Notes under the pieces: model-generated
What the model saw: the letters and a program-made list of their open reading frames with translations, nothing else
The model's database searches: none
Told to the model about the DNA's origin: nothing
From: Morella rubra
Lineage: Eukaryota > Streptophyta > Magnoliopsida > Fagales > Myricaceae
Assembly: GCA_003952965.2 (NCBI GenBank)
Contig: CM025851.1
Span: 32,981,440 to 33,045,439, forward strand
DNA length: 64,000 bases
Direction of reading: 5' to 3'
In this document: piece by piece, positions 23,465 through 36,142 of the stretch
Position numbering within the stretch: position 1 is the first letter of the stretch
How the letters are laid out: every line of letters begins with the position of its first letter
Program-made: the position numbers and the translations under genes

Positions 23465-23905
23465 GATGAAAAATCAGGTCTAGGTGTTAGCGACAGTATT
23501 AATACCTTAGTTTACACCATAGTCAAACATTTCATTAGTATTCCTAGTAATATAACCTCTAGGATCCATGACCAATTAAGTAATCTTAAGTGTCTAATCC
23601 TTAGTGATTTTCTTTGGTATAAGGATGTCTTCATTACCCGTGTCATGCATAGGGATGATTGCAACAGTCCATTTTGGAAAGAAAAATTCATTAATGGTCT
23701 TTCCAACCTCTTTGTACCTAAGATTAGGGAAATCTTAAGTCAGCCGTCAGGTACCATAAATTATGATACCCTGACATATGGTGATATTGTTAGTACCATC
23801 AACAAAAAAGGTCTAAAGATGTATATTAACATGAAAATTAGTAACCAACTTAGCAAAGATAGGAAAAAAGCTAAGTATGAAATGGGTAATTTCTGCTAAC
23901 AGTAT
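23465..23905 (+). pseudogene. Endogenous pararetrovirus capsid-region fragment in inverted orientation
   Basis: Plus-strand coding sequence matching the minus-strand capsid region near 32900-33350. It includes the FDEKSG segment, a frame through the block around FLWYKDVFITRVMH, and the end KKAKYEMGNFC followed by a stop. It meets the main viral block tail to tail at about 23905, where orientation flips. It is broken and incomplete, and no function is expected. Confidence 0.75.
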
Positions 23906-24494
23906 GGTCTGTTTACATTGAGGGGACGGAAGCGGTGATTACTTAGAGAATGGTGGAGGCGAGCCATGGACTGACATAGAAGAGGAAGAGATCGAAGGAG
24001 AGAAGCAGTAGATTCAATTCAAAAAAATAAAACTTTTGAGACCCCTGAGTGATCAGGACCAAGCTTCGTTCTACCGCACTCGAGCTATGAATGCTCTGTC
24101 AAATGGTATCCACTTGGGAGTGGTCTAAAATAAGTTTACTTGAAAACTTGAAAATAAACTGGCCATACAGGCGGTATGTTTACTTGAATGCATGGTGCAG
24201 AAACTTAAACCAGCCATGAAGTTGGATGCATGCATGCATGTAACTTGAAATGTAAAACCATCCAATCTGGCGGTATGCATGATATGTGTGCAGAAAGAAA
24301 TATTGGACACAAGAATAGAAGGAATACTTCAAAGGTTTACTAGTGCAAAGCACAATGACATACACAAGGTTACAGACATGGAAGACATATAAGCTTGTGA
24401 ATTACTTAAAGGAGACGAAGGGAGGATAGAGAGAAAGGGGATGGCTTTCGAAACGGAGTTCGAATGCTTACTTACAAATGAGGGGAGTCTCGGG

Positions 24495-24503
24495 TTTTAA
24501 ATA
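24495..24503 (-). promoter_or_regulatory. Candidate pararetroviral TATA box
   Basis: Minus strand TATTTAAAA followed by a short leader, positioned before the terminal repeat and primer-site region, where caulimovirids keep their full-length transcript promoter. Activity is not implied. Confidence 0.45.
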
Positions 24504-24837
24504 CCAAGGAATGACTATTCAATCACGCGGAGAGACCACTGTGGAATCACGTTGTTTGCTTTTACTGTGCTGGAACAGAGACATGTCGGCTGCTTTCGGC
24601 TGCTTTTACTATGCACTTTTACTGTGGGAGTGAACAGTGACTTGTCGGCTGTCGGTTGTACTATTGGGTCACAAGAAGTTACTGTGGATAAACAGCAACT
24701 TGTCGTGGATTGACTTGGTCTTCACATAGCGACAATTCTTCAGTAATCGTCGGCAAGGTTAACAGAATACGGGTCTTGACTATATTGGAGCATTGTAGGG
24801 TCCAAGTGATGACTTGCTGTGGAGGAAGGAGACGAGG

Positions 24838-24845
24838 CTGAGGAA
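24838..24845. repeat. 8-bp target duplication of hAT copy 1 (left)
   Basis: ctgaggaa at 24838-24845 is repeated exactly at 28775-28782, directly flanking the element. Eight base pairs is the hAT hallmark. Confidence 0.95.
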
Positions 24846-27800
24846 CAGAGGCAGAACCACATGGGGGGCGCCCTGGGCGGCTGCCCCCCCTTAGTTTTTG
24901 GAAAAACTAAAGAATTTTTTTTTTTTTTTTGTAATGCGTTTGTCCCCAGCCCGCCCCCCTTAAGTTCAGCTGTTTTCCTAAGCCCAGCACCCCCTAAAGT
25001 TAAGCGCCCAGTGCCCCCCCTCCCTTTTAGTTAGCCCAGCCCTCCCTTGTAATTAAGCGTCCCGCCCCCCTCTTTAAGCGCCCAGCTTTTTTTTTTAATG
25101 TTTCACCCTCTGTCCAGCCCCCATAGAGTCCAGCGCCCCCCCTCTTTTAGTTAGCCCAGCCTTTTTTCCTTTTACGTTTCACCTCTGTTTTTTTTTTAAA
25201 AAAAAAAATCTGCAAAGCTTCTCCCAGCTACTGTCAGCGTGCACTCAGTCGCGACTCTCACCACTGCTCACAGCAGCTCTCTCTCTCTCTTGGCTCTCTC
25301 TCTCAAGGCACCGAATCTCTCTCACCAAGGTCTGGGTATTGGGCAAGGTATGTTTAGCTTTGTATCTATTTGACTATTTCTCTCGTGTGTTGACTGTTAA
25401 TGCTTGTAGTTGTAGGAAATTTCTTCTCTAATCTCTATTGCGTATTGAAATTTCACTTATATATTCACCTATTCACCTATTCGTATTTTCAATATGGTTT
25501 TATACATGATTAATTAGCACTTCTTCTATGTTTTCTATAGCACGGTTGTTACGTATGTCTGTTTTCAATTTTTTAAAAATTTCTCTTTTTCTTTAACTAT
25601 TCTCTTGTAATGGTAACAAACCGAGAAGAAATGCAAGGTTGAGTGATAAATTGGAATTTGTGTTTCTCTCCTAAATGTCCATTTTGCAAAGTGACATCTC
25701 AATTTAGGGGATATTCTCTCGGATGAACTGTATTCATAATGGATTGTTTTCAATTTTTTTAAATTTACAAATCGAGAAGTTAATTTATCAATGGCGTGGA
25801 GGTTGTGGTAGGTTTAGTTTGGGGCGTTATGGTTTGTGGGTTATGGTTGATTTGGTGTGGTTGGATATTCGTTGGTAGATGTTATTGGTCATGGGCTTAT
25901 GTTGGTTTTGTTGGTTTTTGTGAATTGTTGGATATTGGAGGTTATGGCTTATTTATGCTGGTTTTGTTGGGGTTGGTTTAAATTTTAGTTGTTTAATTAT
26001 ATTTTGAAATTGAATTTTGTGAATGTTCGTTTTTATATTGTTTGATTTTATGTGTGGATATGATTGATTAATTACGTAAGTAAGATTTTCGTTGTTAATA
26101 TGTTGTGTTTTTGGGGAGTTTGGAGATTATGTTTGAGGTTGTGTCTTTGGGTTAGAATAAAGTTTATTTTTCGTTCGTTTTGGTTTTTGTTTAGATACTT
26201 GGATATATATAGATAAATTTATTAAGTCAGACAGTGTTGTGAGAGTAACGGTCATAGATAATTATCTTCGCTTAGTTGTCTGAAGCGAGCGTAATACTGG
26301 AGTGTCGAAAGAGGTGCGTAGTTTTGGTTTAGGTCAGATTGCGTATTATTTTGCTTGACTGCTTGGGTTACGTAGGGATCCATTGAAGAATATGATGCTA
26401 TGATTATTGATCAAGTTCGTAGAGAGTACTTGATCAAAGGTCATTGTCAACCGCTTGGCCATGATTTTTCCAAGAAGTAATATGGGAAAACAATGAGGGG
26501 TTTTAGGGGGTTATGGTTCAAAAATAATGAGTGATTGGAATACAGTGTGTTAAAGGATGCAGCTTATTGCTTGTGGTGTTATCTGTTTAGGCAAACTAAA
26601 GGAGTAAGATTCGGGGGGGAGGTGTTTACATCTACGGGGTTTAGCAACTGGAAAAAAGCAACGGAGGTTTTTGCTGAACATGTTGGTGCATGTAATAGTG
26701 CTCACAATTATGCTAGAGGACAATGTGATACACTCAAAAATCAGCGTCAAAGTTTGCCTTACATGTTATCCGCACACGGGAAGGAGTTAGAGGAGTCTTA
26801 TCGCATTCGTTTAACAGCAGTTTTAGATTGCATTCGTTTTCTTTTGGGGCAAGGATTAGCTTTTCGTGGCCATGATGAGTCCGAGAGTTCAATGAGGAAG
26901 GGAAATTTTCTTGAGTTTTGGAATGGTACAGCTTACGTAAGAAAAAGGTTCGTAAGACAACTCATCTTAATGCTCCTAAAAACAACCAAATGACTTCTCC
27001 AAAAACTCAGAAGGAATTGGTGAGTGCTGCTGCAGCGGAGACCACATTTGCCATCATTAAAGATATTGGGGATGGATTTTTTTCTCTTATGGTTGATGAG
27101 TCTCGAGATAGCTCAGTGAAGGAGCAAATGGCAGTGGTTTTGAGATATGTAAACAAATGTGGACAGGTGATAGAAAGGTTTATTGGTATAGAACATGTTA
27201 CCGACACTTGCTCCCAATCTTTGAAAAATGCTATAGAAAAATTGTTTGCAAGACATGGGTTATCAATATCCAGATTGAGAGGTCAAGGGTATGATGGGGC
27301 ATCAAACATGCAAGGTGAGTTTAATGGGTTGAAGTCGCTTATTTTGAGGGACAATCCTTCTGCTACTATATCCATTGTTTTGCTCACCAACTTCAATTGG
27401 CTATTGTGTCTATTGCAAAGGATAACATGGAAGTTTGTGATTTTTTTCGTTACACTTACTATTATTGTGAATATAGTCGGAGCTTCTTGTAAAAGGAAAG
27501 ATGCACTTCGTCAAAGTCAACATGAAGAAGATAGTAGAGCGGTTGGACAATGGAGACATTTCTAGTGGAAGGGGCAGAAATCAAGAAACTAGTCTCGCAC
27601 GACCAGGGGATACTCGTTGGGGTTCACATCACACTACAATAATCCGTCTCTTCATTATGTGGTCAGCAGTGTTGGATGTGCTTGAAAACGTAAAAGAGGA
27701 TGGCACTTGTAGGGAACAAAAATCCATTGCTAAGAGTATGATGAATAAGATGCAAAGCTTTGAGTTTGTATTCAATATGCATTTGTTGAATAATATAATG

Positions 27801-28774
27801 GGAATTACGAATGAATTGTCACAGGCCTTACAGCAAAAGGATCAAGACATTGTTAATGCTATGAGTTTAGTGGAGTTGTGAAGCGTCGGTTGCAAGCTTT
27901 GAGGGAGATGGAATGTGATGCTTTTTTGGAAGAAGTTAAAACTTTTTGTGTGAATAATTATATCACTGTGCCCAATATGGAAGAGATTATACCAACTCGC
28001 GGTCGTCCAAGTCGTGGAGGGCAAACAATTACTATATGCATCATTTTCGTGTGGAAGTGTTTTGCCATGTTATTGATTTGATCGCTCAGGAGATGGATGT
28101 CGTTTCACAGAAGTAAGTACAGAGTTACTTCTTTGCATAGCATGTCTTGATCCAAAAACTCATTCTCAGCGTTTGATCATGCTAAGTTACTTCGTCTTGC
28201 TGAGCTTTATCCAGAAGATTTTTCAGTAGCTGATTGTATGATTCTTAAAATCAACTTCACACCTACATTGATGATGTGAGAAATATGATGTTTTTCTGGA
28301 CTTCAAGATATTGGAGGTCTTGCTATGAAGATGGTTGAGACAAGAAAGCATGTTTTATATCCATTTGTTTATCTCCTATTGAGTTGGCATTGGTCTTACC
28401 AGTTGCGACTGCAACTGTTGAGAGAGTGTTCTCTGCGATGAAGATTATCAAGACTGACTTGCGTAATAAGATGAGAGATGACTGGATGAATGACATTATG
28501 GTCGTATATATCGAGAGGGAAATTTTTGAAACTATTAGAGAACGAAGCATTTTGCAACGTTTTCAGAATATGCAGTCTCGTAGGATTCAATTGCCACCTC
28601 TCAGTCTTAGCAAATAATATGGTACGTGTATTTTAATATTTTTAAATGCTTTTAGTCCTTAATTTTCGATATTTAACTTTAAGACACTTTTGCATTACGT
28701 AAGAAAAAATTTTTAGATGTCATTTCGCCTTAGGAATTTGCCCCCCCTTAACTAAAACTCTGGTTCCGCCACTG
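24846..28774 (+). mobile_element. hAT transposon, copy 1 (3.9 kb), inserted in viral DNA
   Basis: Terminal inverted repeats are CAGAGGCAGAACCA and, at the right end, TGGTTCCGCCACTG. It has a perfect 8-bp target duplication. Inside: a GC-rich C/T leader, a noncoding first exon ending GGGCAAG before GTATGT at 25348, a long T/G-rich intron, and a decayed transposase gene. It is nearly collinear with the copy at 46044-49935. Confidence 0.95.
26190..28617 (+). pseudogene. hAT transposase pseudogene (TTF/ZMYM1-like, hAT dimerisation domain)
   Basis: From 26535 the product contains YCLWCYLFRQTKG and STGFSNWKKATEVFAEHVG, a TTF-type zinc-finger region. The DUF4371-like core carries DESRDSSVKEQMAVVLRYV and LRGQGYDGASNMQGEF. 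The C-terminal dimerisation region is LALVLPVATATVERVFSAMK to TDLRNKM, ending in a TAA at 28615-28617. The frame is broken at about 26540, 26950, 27480, 27880 and 28080-28280. The start codon seen in copy 2 (ATAATGG) is ATACTTGG here, and the N-terminal segment does not align with copy 2. This copy cannot make active transposase. Confidence 0.9.
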
Positions 28775-28782
28775 CTGAGGAA

Positions 28783-29990
28783 GGCTCGTCTGGATCTTGA
28801 CCGCTGATATGGCTGACTTCAAGCTGCATTTGGCGACACAGGTCTTGCAGCTCTTCTTTGTCTGGGCTAAATTCATAGCAGAGGCTAAGGCAGTCTGGAG
28901 GCTGGCTTTCTCTACTAGGAATTGAGAAACTTCCTGTTGTCAAGGAAATTCCTTGTTGACTTGGTCCACAATTCTTTGGATGTTGAATTTGTCCCACCAT
29001 TTGACTTGAAAACGGCGAGCACAAATATTGGTGTGACTTGATAATCCCATTTCAGAATCCATGGGACTTTGTATTTACTAGTGAACAGGCAGAGAGTAGT
29101 GAACTGTCTGTCACGGGTTACTATCCATGGGTCGAGAATCGGCCCACAGCTTCTTTGAGTTGTTCTGGCACAATGATTTGTAACAGAACCATACATAGAC
29201 CACCATCGGATGAACCAGGTGGGCAACTGACTTGCAAACTTGTTATCAAAATTGATAAACCATGAATGAGAAAAGTCTCATTCTGAAATAGAAAAACTTT
29301 AAACCATGCTTCAACATAATCATAATAGCTGAAGCCAATTGGTTGTCCTGGCAGTTCCCGGATGATGGAGGGATGGGATCCCCATGACTGGCAAGTCAAG
29401 AACTTGACAATAAAAAACTTGTGGAAAATCACTTTCTGCTGGGAGGATCAAACTTGTCAATAATGGGTTCGATTCAGACTGATTCCGTATGCAGAAGAAT
29501 GACCTTGTAGTAGGCTATTGACTTATTCGGATGCTCTGGGACATAATGCCATTTGGGTGGCAAATAGGCGCAGAGTAACTTGTTGATTATGACCTTTTAC
29601 ATTGCATCTTGGTCCTTCTGACTTGGTGCAACTTCGGACACGAGCAACTTTGATGGCACTGCTCGATGTGGAAGAGATTCTGCACATTAGGTTTGACATA
29701 AAATTTTGAGGGATTCTTCGGAACATATGGCATTTACTTTGTTTACTTTGTAGCCGATTTTCCGGCGGCTGGGCCGTACTTTGTAGTCTTATCGGAGACT
29801 GGGCCGGAGACATAGTCTCAATGATCGCATATGGATCAGGTTGACTTGGTGGCAGGGAAGCCAAGGCTGAATAGGTTGGTTTACCATATTGACTAACAAG
29901 ACTTAGGGCAGACGAGGAAGGCCGTATGGAAGACGGTCTGACTCGAGGATGACTTGTTGGTTGACTTGGATTTCCTAAACTAGGAAACGA
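28783..29990 (-). pseudogene. Pararetroviral ORF downstream of polymerase, broken
   Basis: Minus-strand frames (29523-29864, 28915-29432 and 28752-29024) overlap and shift between one another. The last one is cut by the hAT insertion, and the same coding character resumes at 24837 and below. Caulimovirids commonly have a further ORF here. No domain is recognised, so the role is left open. Confidence 0.5.
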
Positions 29991-30360
29991 TTACTTGATG
30001 AAGATTGACTAAACCTTCATCGGTTTGAAGGAAATGACCAGGGATTTTGGGCATTTCTGGTGACTTGGTTGACTTAGCAGGTTCTTTACCTTTACTTTTC
30101 GGCATTTTGGGAATCCTGCAAGAATTCACGGGTAAGGAAGTCAGGGATACTATTTAGCTTCCTTTGATGTATGCAATGTCAAAATAAAAAATGCTTAAAA
30201 TGCTTGCCAACGTGCAAAAATCTGTTTAGATGCAATATTTTGAACATCTTTTTCCAAAACAAATTTGGCACTTTTGCAATCAACTCTTACTAAAAATTTT
30301 TGATTTAACAAATCACTTTGAAATTTACTTATGCATAGTACAATAGATAAAATTTCTTTT

Positions 30361-31992
30361 TTATTGTACTATAATTCTGCTGAGTGGAGTTCCAATTCCA
30401 GAATGGAAACGGACAATTTGTTCAGGAGAATCTGGAGTTACTTGCTGTTTGAGAATGCCACCGTAACCAATTTCGGAGGCATCGGTTTCGACTATTTTAA
30501 AAGAATCCGGGGAAGGAATGCCAAGACAAGGGAAGTGTCTTAACATGTGACTTGATGAGCTGGACAATGGCAGTGTGCTCTTTGTCCAGGGAGGAGGATT
30601 CTTCTGGAGTCGATCAAACAAGGGTTTACATTGATGTCGAAGATTTTGATAAAAATCAGCAATATAATTGAGGGATCCTAAGAACCTCTGGAGCTGGGTT
30701 TTATCTGTGATGACATCGGAAATTTGTCAGCAAATTGAATGGCTCTATCAATTGGCTGGATTTGACTTTGGTAAATATTAAAACCTAAAAATCTGACTTT
30801 GGTTTGGAACAGCTTGATCTTAGGGGCTGAGACACTAAACCATTTGGTTTTGACTATTTGAAGAAACCTATGGAGATGTTTCCAGTGTTCTTCTATTGAC
30901 TTGGAAAAGACTAAGACATCATCAATGTAGACTATGGTGAAATGACTATATGGGTTGAAAATATCATTCATGATATTTTGGAATTCACTTGGGGCATTCT
31001 TAAGACCGAAAGGCATTACATTCCATTCGTAATGCCAAAGGGAGTGGTGAATGCGGTTTTGTACCTGTCTGACTCGTGTAACTGAATTTGATAGAATCCA
31101 CTTTTCATATCAAATTTACTAAACACGGTTGCTTCAGAGAGGCGGCTGATGAGATCTCTTTTATCAGGGATTGGGTACCTGATCCATTGAAGTACCTTGT
31201 TCAATGGTTTGTAATTGATGACCATGCGAGGGGTTCCTCGTTCAATTTCAGCATTTTTATTAACATAAAAAGCTGCACAAGACCAAGGGGATTTACTTGG
31301 ACGAATTAAACCTTTACTGGAGGAGTTCATGATTTCCTTCTTGCAGAATTCCATGACGGTTGGATTCATCTGAATGGGTCGAGCTTTTGTGGGAATATTT
31401 TTCTCACTAAACTCGGGAATATGGGAGTTTTACTATGTGTTGCTTTCGATGCCAGAAAGCATTGGGAACATCAAAGCATACTTGTTGTTCGAATTTACTT
31501 TGGAATGACTTAATCTGCGATTGCAGATGCTGACTTAAGAGTTGTTCCTCAACTCTTTTGTACTTGATTTCTTCCTTAAGAAAATCAAGATGCTGAGTTT
31601 TACTGGCCAATAAAATTTAAAGTTTTACTTAATGGCAGCTTCCTGTAAAAGGGCTAGTTCTCTAGGCCAAGGAGGACTAACAAACTCAAAAGTAACTTCT
31701 GACCTAAAATGTTGTAAGACCTTCACTAGTTGTGGTGAAAGGATACAACAAACAGATGAAAGGAGTACCTAAAATGACTTTCTGGTCAGGCATGTTTTTA
31801 CTAAAACAAAGGTGACTTAAAGCAGACATTATCTTTGCAAATGTGTGCTTTGGTTAACTTGTAATTAATACCCATCGAACTACCATTGGCAGAGAGAAGA
31901 CGTTCCTTTGTCTTCTCAAAGTATTTGGTGGGGATTAATCCTTCCTGAATACAATTAAGATCGGCACCTGAATCTATAAGGGCTAACCTCAA
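30361..31992 (-). pseudogene. Pararetroviral protease, reverse transcriptase and RNase H, broken
   Basis: Minus strand. An aspartic protease motif LIDSGADLNC lies at about 31960-31985. The reverse transcriptase includes MVINYKPLNK and KFDMKSGFYQIQLHE (31016-31369), then YIDDVLVFS at about 30905-30930. RNase H begins at KIVETDASEIGYGG (about 30460-30500). A one-base frameshift separates the two reverse-transcriptase halves near 31016-31045. A further frame change precedes RNase H and another follows the protease. Polymerase function is lost. Confidence 0.85.
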
Positions 31993-32180
31993 AGAGTATT
32001 CAGAGTTACTATGATGGTGACTTTAGAATGCCATTTCTGGAAATGCATTCTATTGATGATACTTAAGAACTGGTTACTACTTTCTGGTTCATCTAGGGAT
32101 GATAGGCTGAGTCGGATCTAGATCAGGTTCAGAGGGTTAGACTCTGAGGTTGACTATGCTTCTTAAAATTTTGATTAATT

Positions 32181-34358
32181 TTAAGAAAGAATTTCTTGTT
32201 CAAGAGTTTTATTTTGTTCTTTTAACTCTCGAATTTCTTTCTTTACTTGTTGGACCTCAGTCTGTAAATCTTGAAGGGTGACAGGTTTAGAAGTTTTCTT
32301 AAACTTGTCTAAGATTTTATTAAGACTGATTTGAGGTTCAAAAATTTTTAATTTACTTTCTTGCCTTTGCAAGGTGTGTTTTAACTTGGTAAGATACTGA
32401 GCCTTGAGCTCAGGATCTTCAACTTTGTCGATCAAATCGATCAACAATTCTTCTTGTTTACTTATGACATTAAGAGTTTTACCTAGACAACAACTATCTT
32501 GACATCCTAATTTCTGGTTAGGGGTGTCAGACTCTGTGTCGGTACTAGGGTTGGAACTAGACTAGACGGGATGTCGTCTATTTCTAGATCACTACCACTA
32601 GAATCTCTTAACTCTAAAATGGCAAAAAATTTACTTTTCTTTCTGGGATGTCTAAGGAATTAATGTTTTCCTTAACACGACATTCAGAACTGTAATGACC
32701 AAATTTTTTACATTTATAACATTAATTTTACTTTTGTTTTTAGGAGACTTATTTGATTTTCCTAAAAGCTTTTTTACTAAATTTGGGTTTACTATCTTCA
32801 GGAGGTGGAGTGTACTTCCTAGAAGATCGTTTGTGGTATCTATTTGACTTTTTGAAAGAGGATTTCCTTCTGGTGTTTCCTACGGGATGGTGCTATGGGA
32901 GGCAGACCATACTGTTCGCAGAAATTACCCATTTCATACTTAGCTTTTTTCTATCTTTGCTAAGTTGATTACTAATTTTCATGTTAATACACATCTTAAG
33001 ACCTTTTTGTTGATGGTACTAACAATATCACCATATGTCAGGTTTCATAATCTATGATACCTGAGGGTTGACTTAAGACTTCTCTAATCTTATGGGCAAA
33101 GAGATTGGGAAGACCATTAATGAATTTTTCTTTCCAAAAAGGATTGTTACAATCATCCCTATGCATGACACGGGTAATGAAGACATCCTTATACCAAAGA
33201 AAATCACTAAGGGTTGGACACTTAAGTTACTTAATTGGTCATGGATCCTAGAGGTAATGTTACTAGGAATACCAATGAAATGTTTAATAATGGTATATAC
33301 AAGTATTAATACCATCATTAACACCTTGACCTGATTTTTCATCAAAAATTGGGGATCCTTCTTCATCATGCTGGACAGCAGAAAGGATAAGACTACGATC
33401 TCTTGTGAGATACTTTTCCCACCATTGACGAAGGGAACCTGTGAAACCGGAGATAATTAATTCTACGATTTCTGGATGACTTAAGGAATGGTTTACTAAG
33501 TAGCTATTTGCTACCATAGTCATATGCTGGAGTGTATTGAGAATTTCTGTTCAGAAAATCCATCAATATTCCATTCATATAACTTATCGGCAGAGACAGA
33601 GAATTGGCTATGGAAATTCCTTTCTTCGAATTGAAGATCAGGAGGAGTGGTTTCCTATACCAATTCTTGGTAAGTAGGATTAGGATTACGGAACTGAATC
33701 CTATTGACTCTAACTTTTGAAACTGTTGTTCTATTTCATTTACTTGAGGATCTGAATCGGATTCTGTATCAGATTCAGTGGTGACTTCTACTTGATTGAG
33801 AGCACTTACTTGGTGAGAGGAAGAAGGTTTCTTGCTTCTGTTTTACTTGGGGTTAACTCAGTTAACATTTGAGTGACTTTACTTAAAGCTGACTGTCCGA
33901 GTTTTTAAACCTATGGGTTTACTAGACAGCTGTAGTAAAGGCTTCTCAATGGGGATTGGCCGTCTAACTTAAGCTCAATCTTGTCTAACTGGTTACCTAT
34001 GGTTTGGAGGTACTGGTTGGTGTAATTGTTTTGTTCAACCAGTGGTTTTGACTATCCGAACTGGAACCTTAAAGGGTGAAGCTATGACTTCTGATCCTTT
34101 ATGGGCTACTATTATGGTTTCGGGTGGAGGATGACTAGAACTAATGGACTTCTTATCCGAAGTAGTCCATTTGACTTTGGTGAGTACCTGGACATTCATG
34201 GAATGGTATTTTTCTAGGTACTCAAAGAAATCTATGTTTTGACCTAATTGACGCATGAATTCCTGCCATGCATCATAGATGACTTTCTTTTCAGCTTTCG
34301 TGTGACTTTCACGATACTGAGTTCTTTTTACTTCATTGGCTTGAAGACATAAACTCAT
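32181..34358 (-). pseudogene. Pararetroviral capsid-like region with zinc knuckle and coiled coil, broken
   Basis: Minus strand. 34035-34358 encodes a region with RESHTKAEKKVIYDAWQEF. 33284-33523 contains ISGFTGSLRQWWEKYLTRD, a capsid-type motif. A CCHC zinc knuckle (C-x2-C-x4-H-x4-C) is at 32680-32721. A Glu/Lys-rich coiled coil (LQTEVQQVKKEIRELKEQNK) is at 32181-32447. Stops and shifts separate the parts. Order and spacing fit the first half of a caulimovirid polyprotein. Confidence 0.75.
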
Positions 34359-34707
34359 CTTCTAGAGTTTTCATGTCTGGGTAAAGGTTTACTTATGGTC
34401 ATGAGCTGTGGATCAACTGATTCGAAATCAGTCTGGGTTGGTGACTCTTGACCATCATCTTCTACATCTTCAACTACGGGTCTGGATGTAGAGGCTTGGG
34501 TTGGTAGTTTTGACTGGTAGAGTACAAGGTGTACTGACTCTAGAGTTTACTTGAACTCCTTGGAGTTGTCACTACGGATTCGGGAAGACTGGAAGTAGAC
34601 CTACGAGAGGACTGACTACCTGGTTCTTGAATCCTAAGGGGTGAAACCTCCTCTGGGTGCGTCAAAACTAATCCTAACGGTACCGTCTAAGTACTGCTGG
34701 ATCATAT

Positions 34708-35300
34708 CTAACTTGTTAATGTTTTGGGAAACATTGTGGTTGGGTTTTCATTTTCTAAAAACCAATCACTGGGTAAGGTTACTTCATTCCAACGGATCGA
34801 CTTGGGGACCCTAATGTTGGCATCACTGGTGTGACTTTGGATAAGCAAGGTTTGATCTTTGGGACTTTTTACTAAGGCATGGACATTGAGGTTGGTCCTA
34901 ATACACTTATAGTAAATCCTATAGATCAAAGCTAAAGGTTGACTTCCTTCTAACATTTCATAACCTGAAGTTTTAATGTTCAAGGTTAAGGCTTTCAGAA
35001 GGTGTTTATCACTAAACTTAAGGTAAAATCGGGAAACAATCAAAATGGATGGACCATTATGAAGGCTGGACTCGATGATACCTAGGATACTTGTGCTGTA
35101 ATCTGTGAACCTAGCATCTCTAAGACACAGAAGAACAGACGCATCTACACCTCGACGTTAGGGTTTACAGCAACTTGAACTAATCCGATGTGGATGTAGT
35201 TGAAACCTTGTTCCTTATGTTTTTAATGACAGAAGGAGACAGAGTTGACATTTTTCATGGTTTTACTAGAGCGTAAACCTGCTCTACGGTTTTGACATGG
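34708..35300 (-). pseudogene. Pararetroviral movement-protein region, broken
   Basis: Minus strand. The open part (34708-35043) carries LALIYRIYYKCIRTN and SIRWNEVTLPSDWFLENE. Upstream, about 35050-35100, another frame reads LGIIESSLHNGPS. Its place between primer site and capsid region, and its character, fit a 30K-type movement protein. The frame is interrupted and the 5' limit is approximate. Confidence 0.6.
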
Positions 35301-35811
35301 TAATTACCTTTGAAAGACAAGGGTTAAAACTTGACTTGGAGTAGATTTCACTACTCGGGACCTTGGGGATATTCCAATCCTGAAGGTTGGTGTTGACTTC
35401 ATTTACTTTGAATTCCTCTTCATTTACTATTCTGGTATGGGTGGAATGGAACCAGAAGACCTAGAACTTACTGAAGAAGTGAAGATCTGAACAAACGACT
35501 CATACTTAAGTGTTTGGATAGAGGACTTCTCACTACAAACAACTCACTAAACCTACAATAAACTTACCTAAGCTTCAACCTTCGACTTAACAAACTTAAA
35601 AGGACATACCCTCTCAGGCCCGCCCGCTCAGGCCTTCCTGGACTTACTGTTTGGTCACGGGACTTACTGTTCAGGTACGCTTCTAAACTGCTAAGGTTGG
35701 GTTTAACTTAGTTGGGCTTACTGGAGATTTACTAAGAAGCTTGAAGAAGAGAGACCAAATGGCCAAAAACTCAAATACAAACGAGAGACTCAAATCTACC
35801 CTACCAAGGTT

Positions 35812-35825
35812 TGGCTCTGATACCA
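35812..35825 (-). promoter_or_regulatory. tRNA-Met primer-binding site of the pararetrovirus
   Basis: The minus strand reads TGGTATCAGAGCCA, complementary to the 3' end of plant initiator tRNA-Met. This is the priming site shared by caulimovirids and many LTR elements. It marks the conventional start of the viral genome about 85 nt inside the block. Confidence 0.9.
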
Positions 35826-35924
35826 AAACGGTGAGTCGGGAGACCAGGGTGTTTACTTTGAAGGGGCGGAAGCGGTGATTACTTAGAGAATAGTGGAGGC
35901 GAGCCATGGGCTAAAAAATTAAAA

Positions 35925-36130
35925 AATGTGTTTCGGGTCTTTAGCGACGGCATAATTCAAGATTTTCACCAGCGGTCTCAAAAACCGCCGCTAAAACCTA
36001 TCTCGATAGACATATAGCAGCGGTCACGACCGCTGTTAAAAAATACTGCTATAGGTCTTTTGGCCTATAGCAACGTTTTTTTGGCCTATAGCCTATAGCA
36101 ACGGTCACCGACCGCTACTATAGGCCTGTT
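35925..36130. repeat. Right subterminal repeats of the CACTA-like element
   Basis: Copies of ttagcgacgg, agcggtc, accgccgctaaaa and cctatagcaacg. They resume the pattern that breaks off at about 23455, showing that the viral block was inserted within this region. Confidence 0.8.
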
Positions 36131-36142
36131 TTTTTTGTAGTG

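Larger units (their letters stand above)
23906..35911 (-). mobile_element. Endogenous pararetrovirus (Caulimoviridae), near-complete but decayed
   Basis: On the minus strand the order is: tRNA-Met primer site, movement-protein region, capsid-like region with zinc knuckle, protease, reverse transcriptase with RNase H, a further ORF, and a promoter/leader. This is a caulimovirid layout. There is no integrase and no LTR. Removing the internal hAT and its target repeat leaves about 8.1 kb, a normal genome size. About 60 bp near the start (35852-35911) is repeated at the far end (23908-23965), so slightly more than one genome length is present. Frameshifts and stops interrupt most frames. The genus is not resolved. 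Confidence 0.85.
20725..36142. mobile_element. CACTA-like DNA transposon, non-autonomous, interrupted by viral and hAT insertions
   Basis: The left end reads CACTACAAAAAAA (20727 on) and the right end TTTTTTTTGTAGTG (to 36142). Both are followed inward by GC-rich subterminal repeats (tagcggcggt, agcggcgtttt). A 3-bp CCA repeat flanks it (20722-20724 and 36143-36145), with two extra C at the left. The flanking copia frame joins in register if the element is removed. Without the pararetrovirus block (about 23465-35911) the element would be near 3 kb. No transposase was found. Confidence 0.8.

Noticed and set aside
29523..29864. Host gene encoded by the 113-codon minus-strand frame
   Set aside because: It sits in the expected post-polymerase part of the viral block and shares its frame breaks.
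23906..35911. Ty3/gypsy retrotransposon instead of pararetrovirus
   Set aside because: Movement-protein region present, no integrase, no LTRs, and a promoter/leader arrangement typical of caulimovirids.
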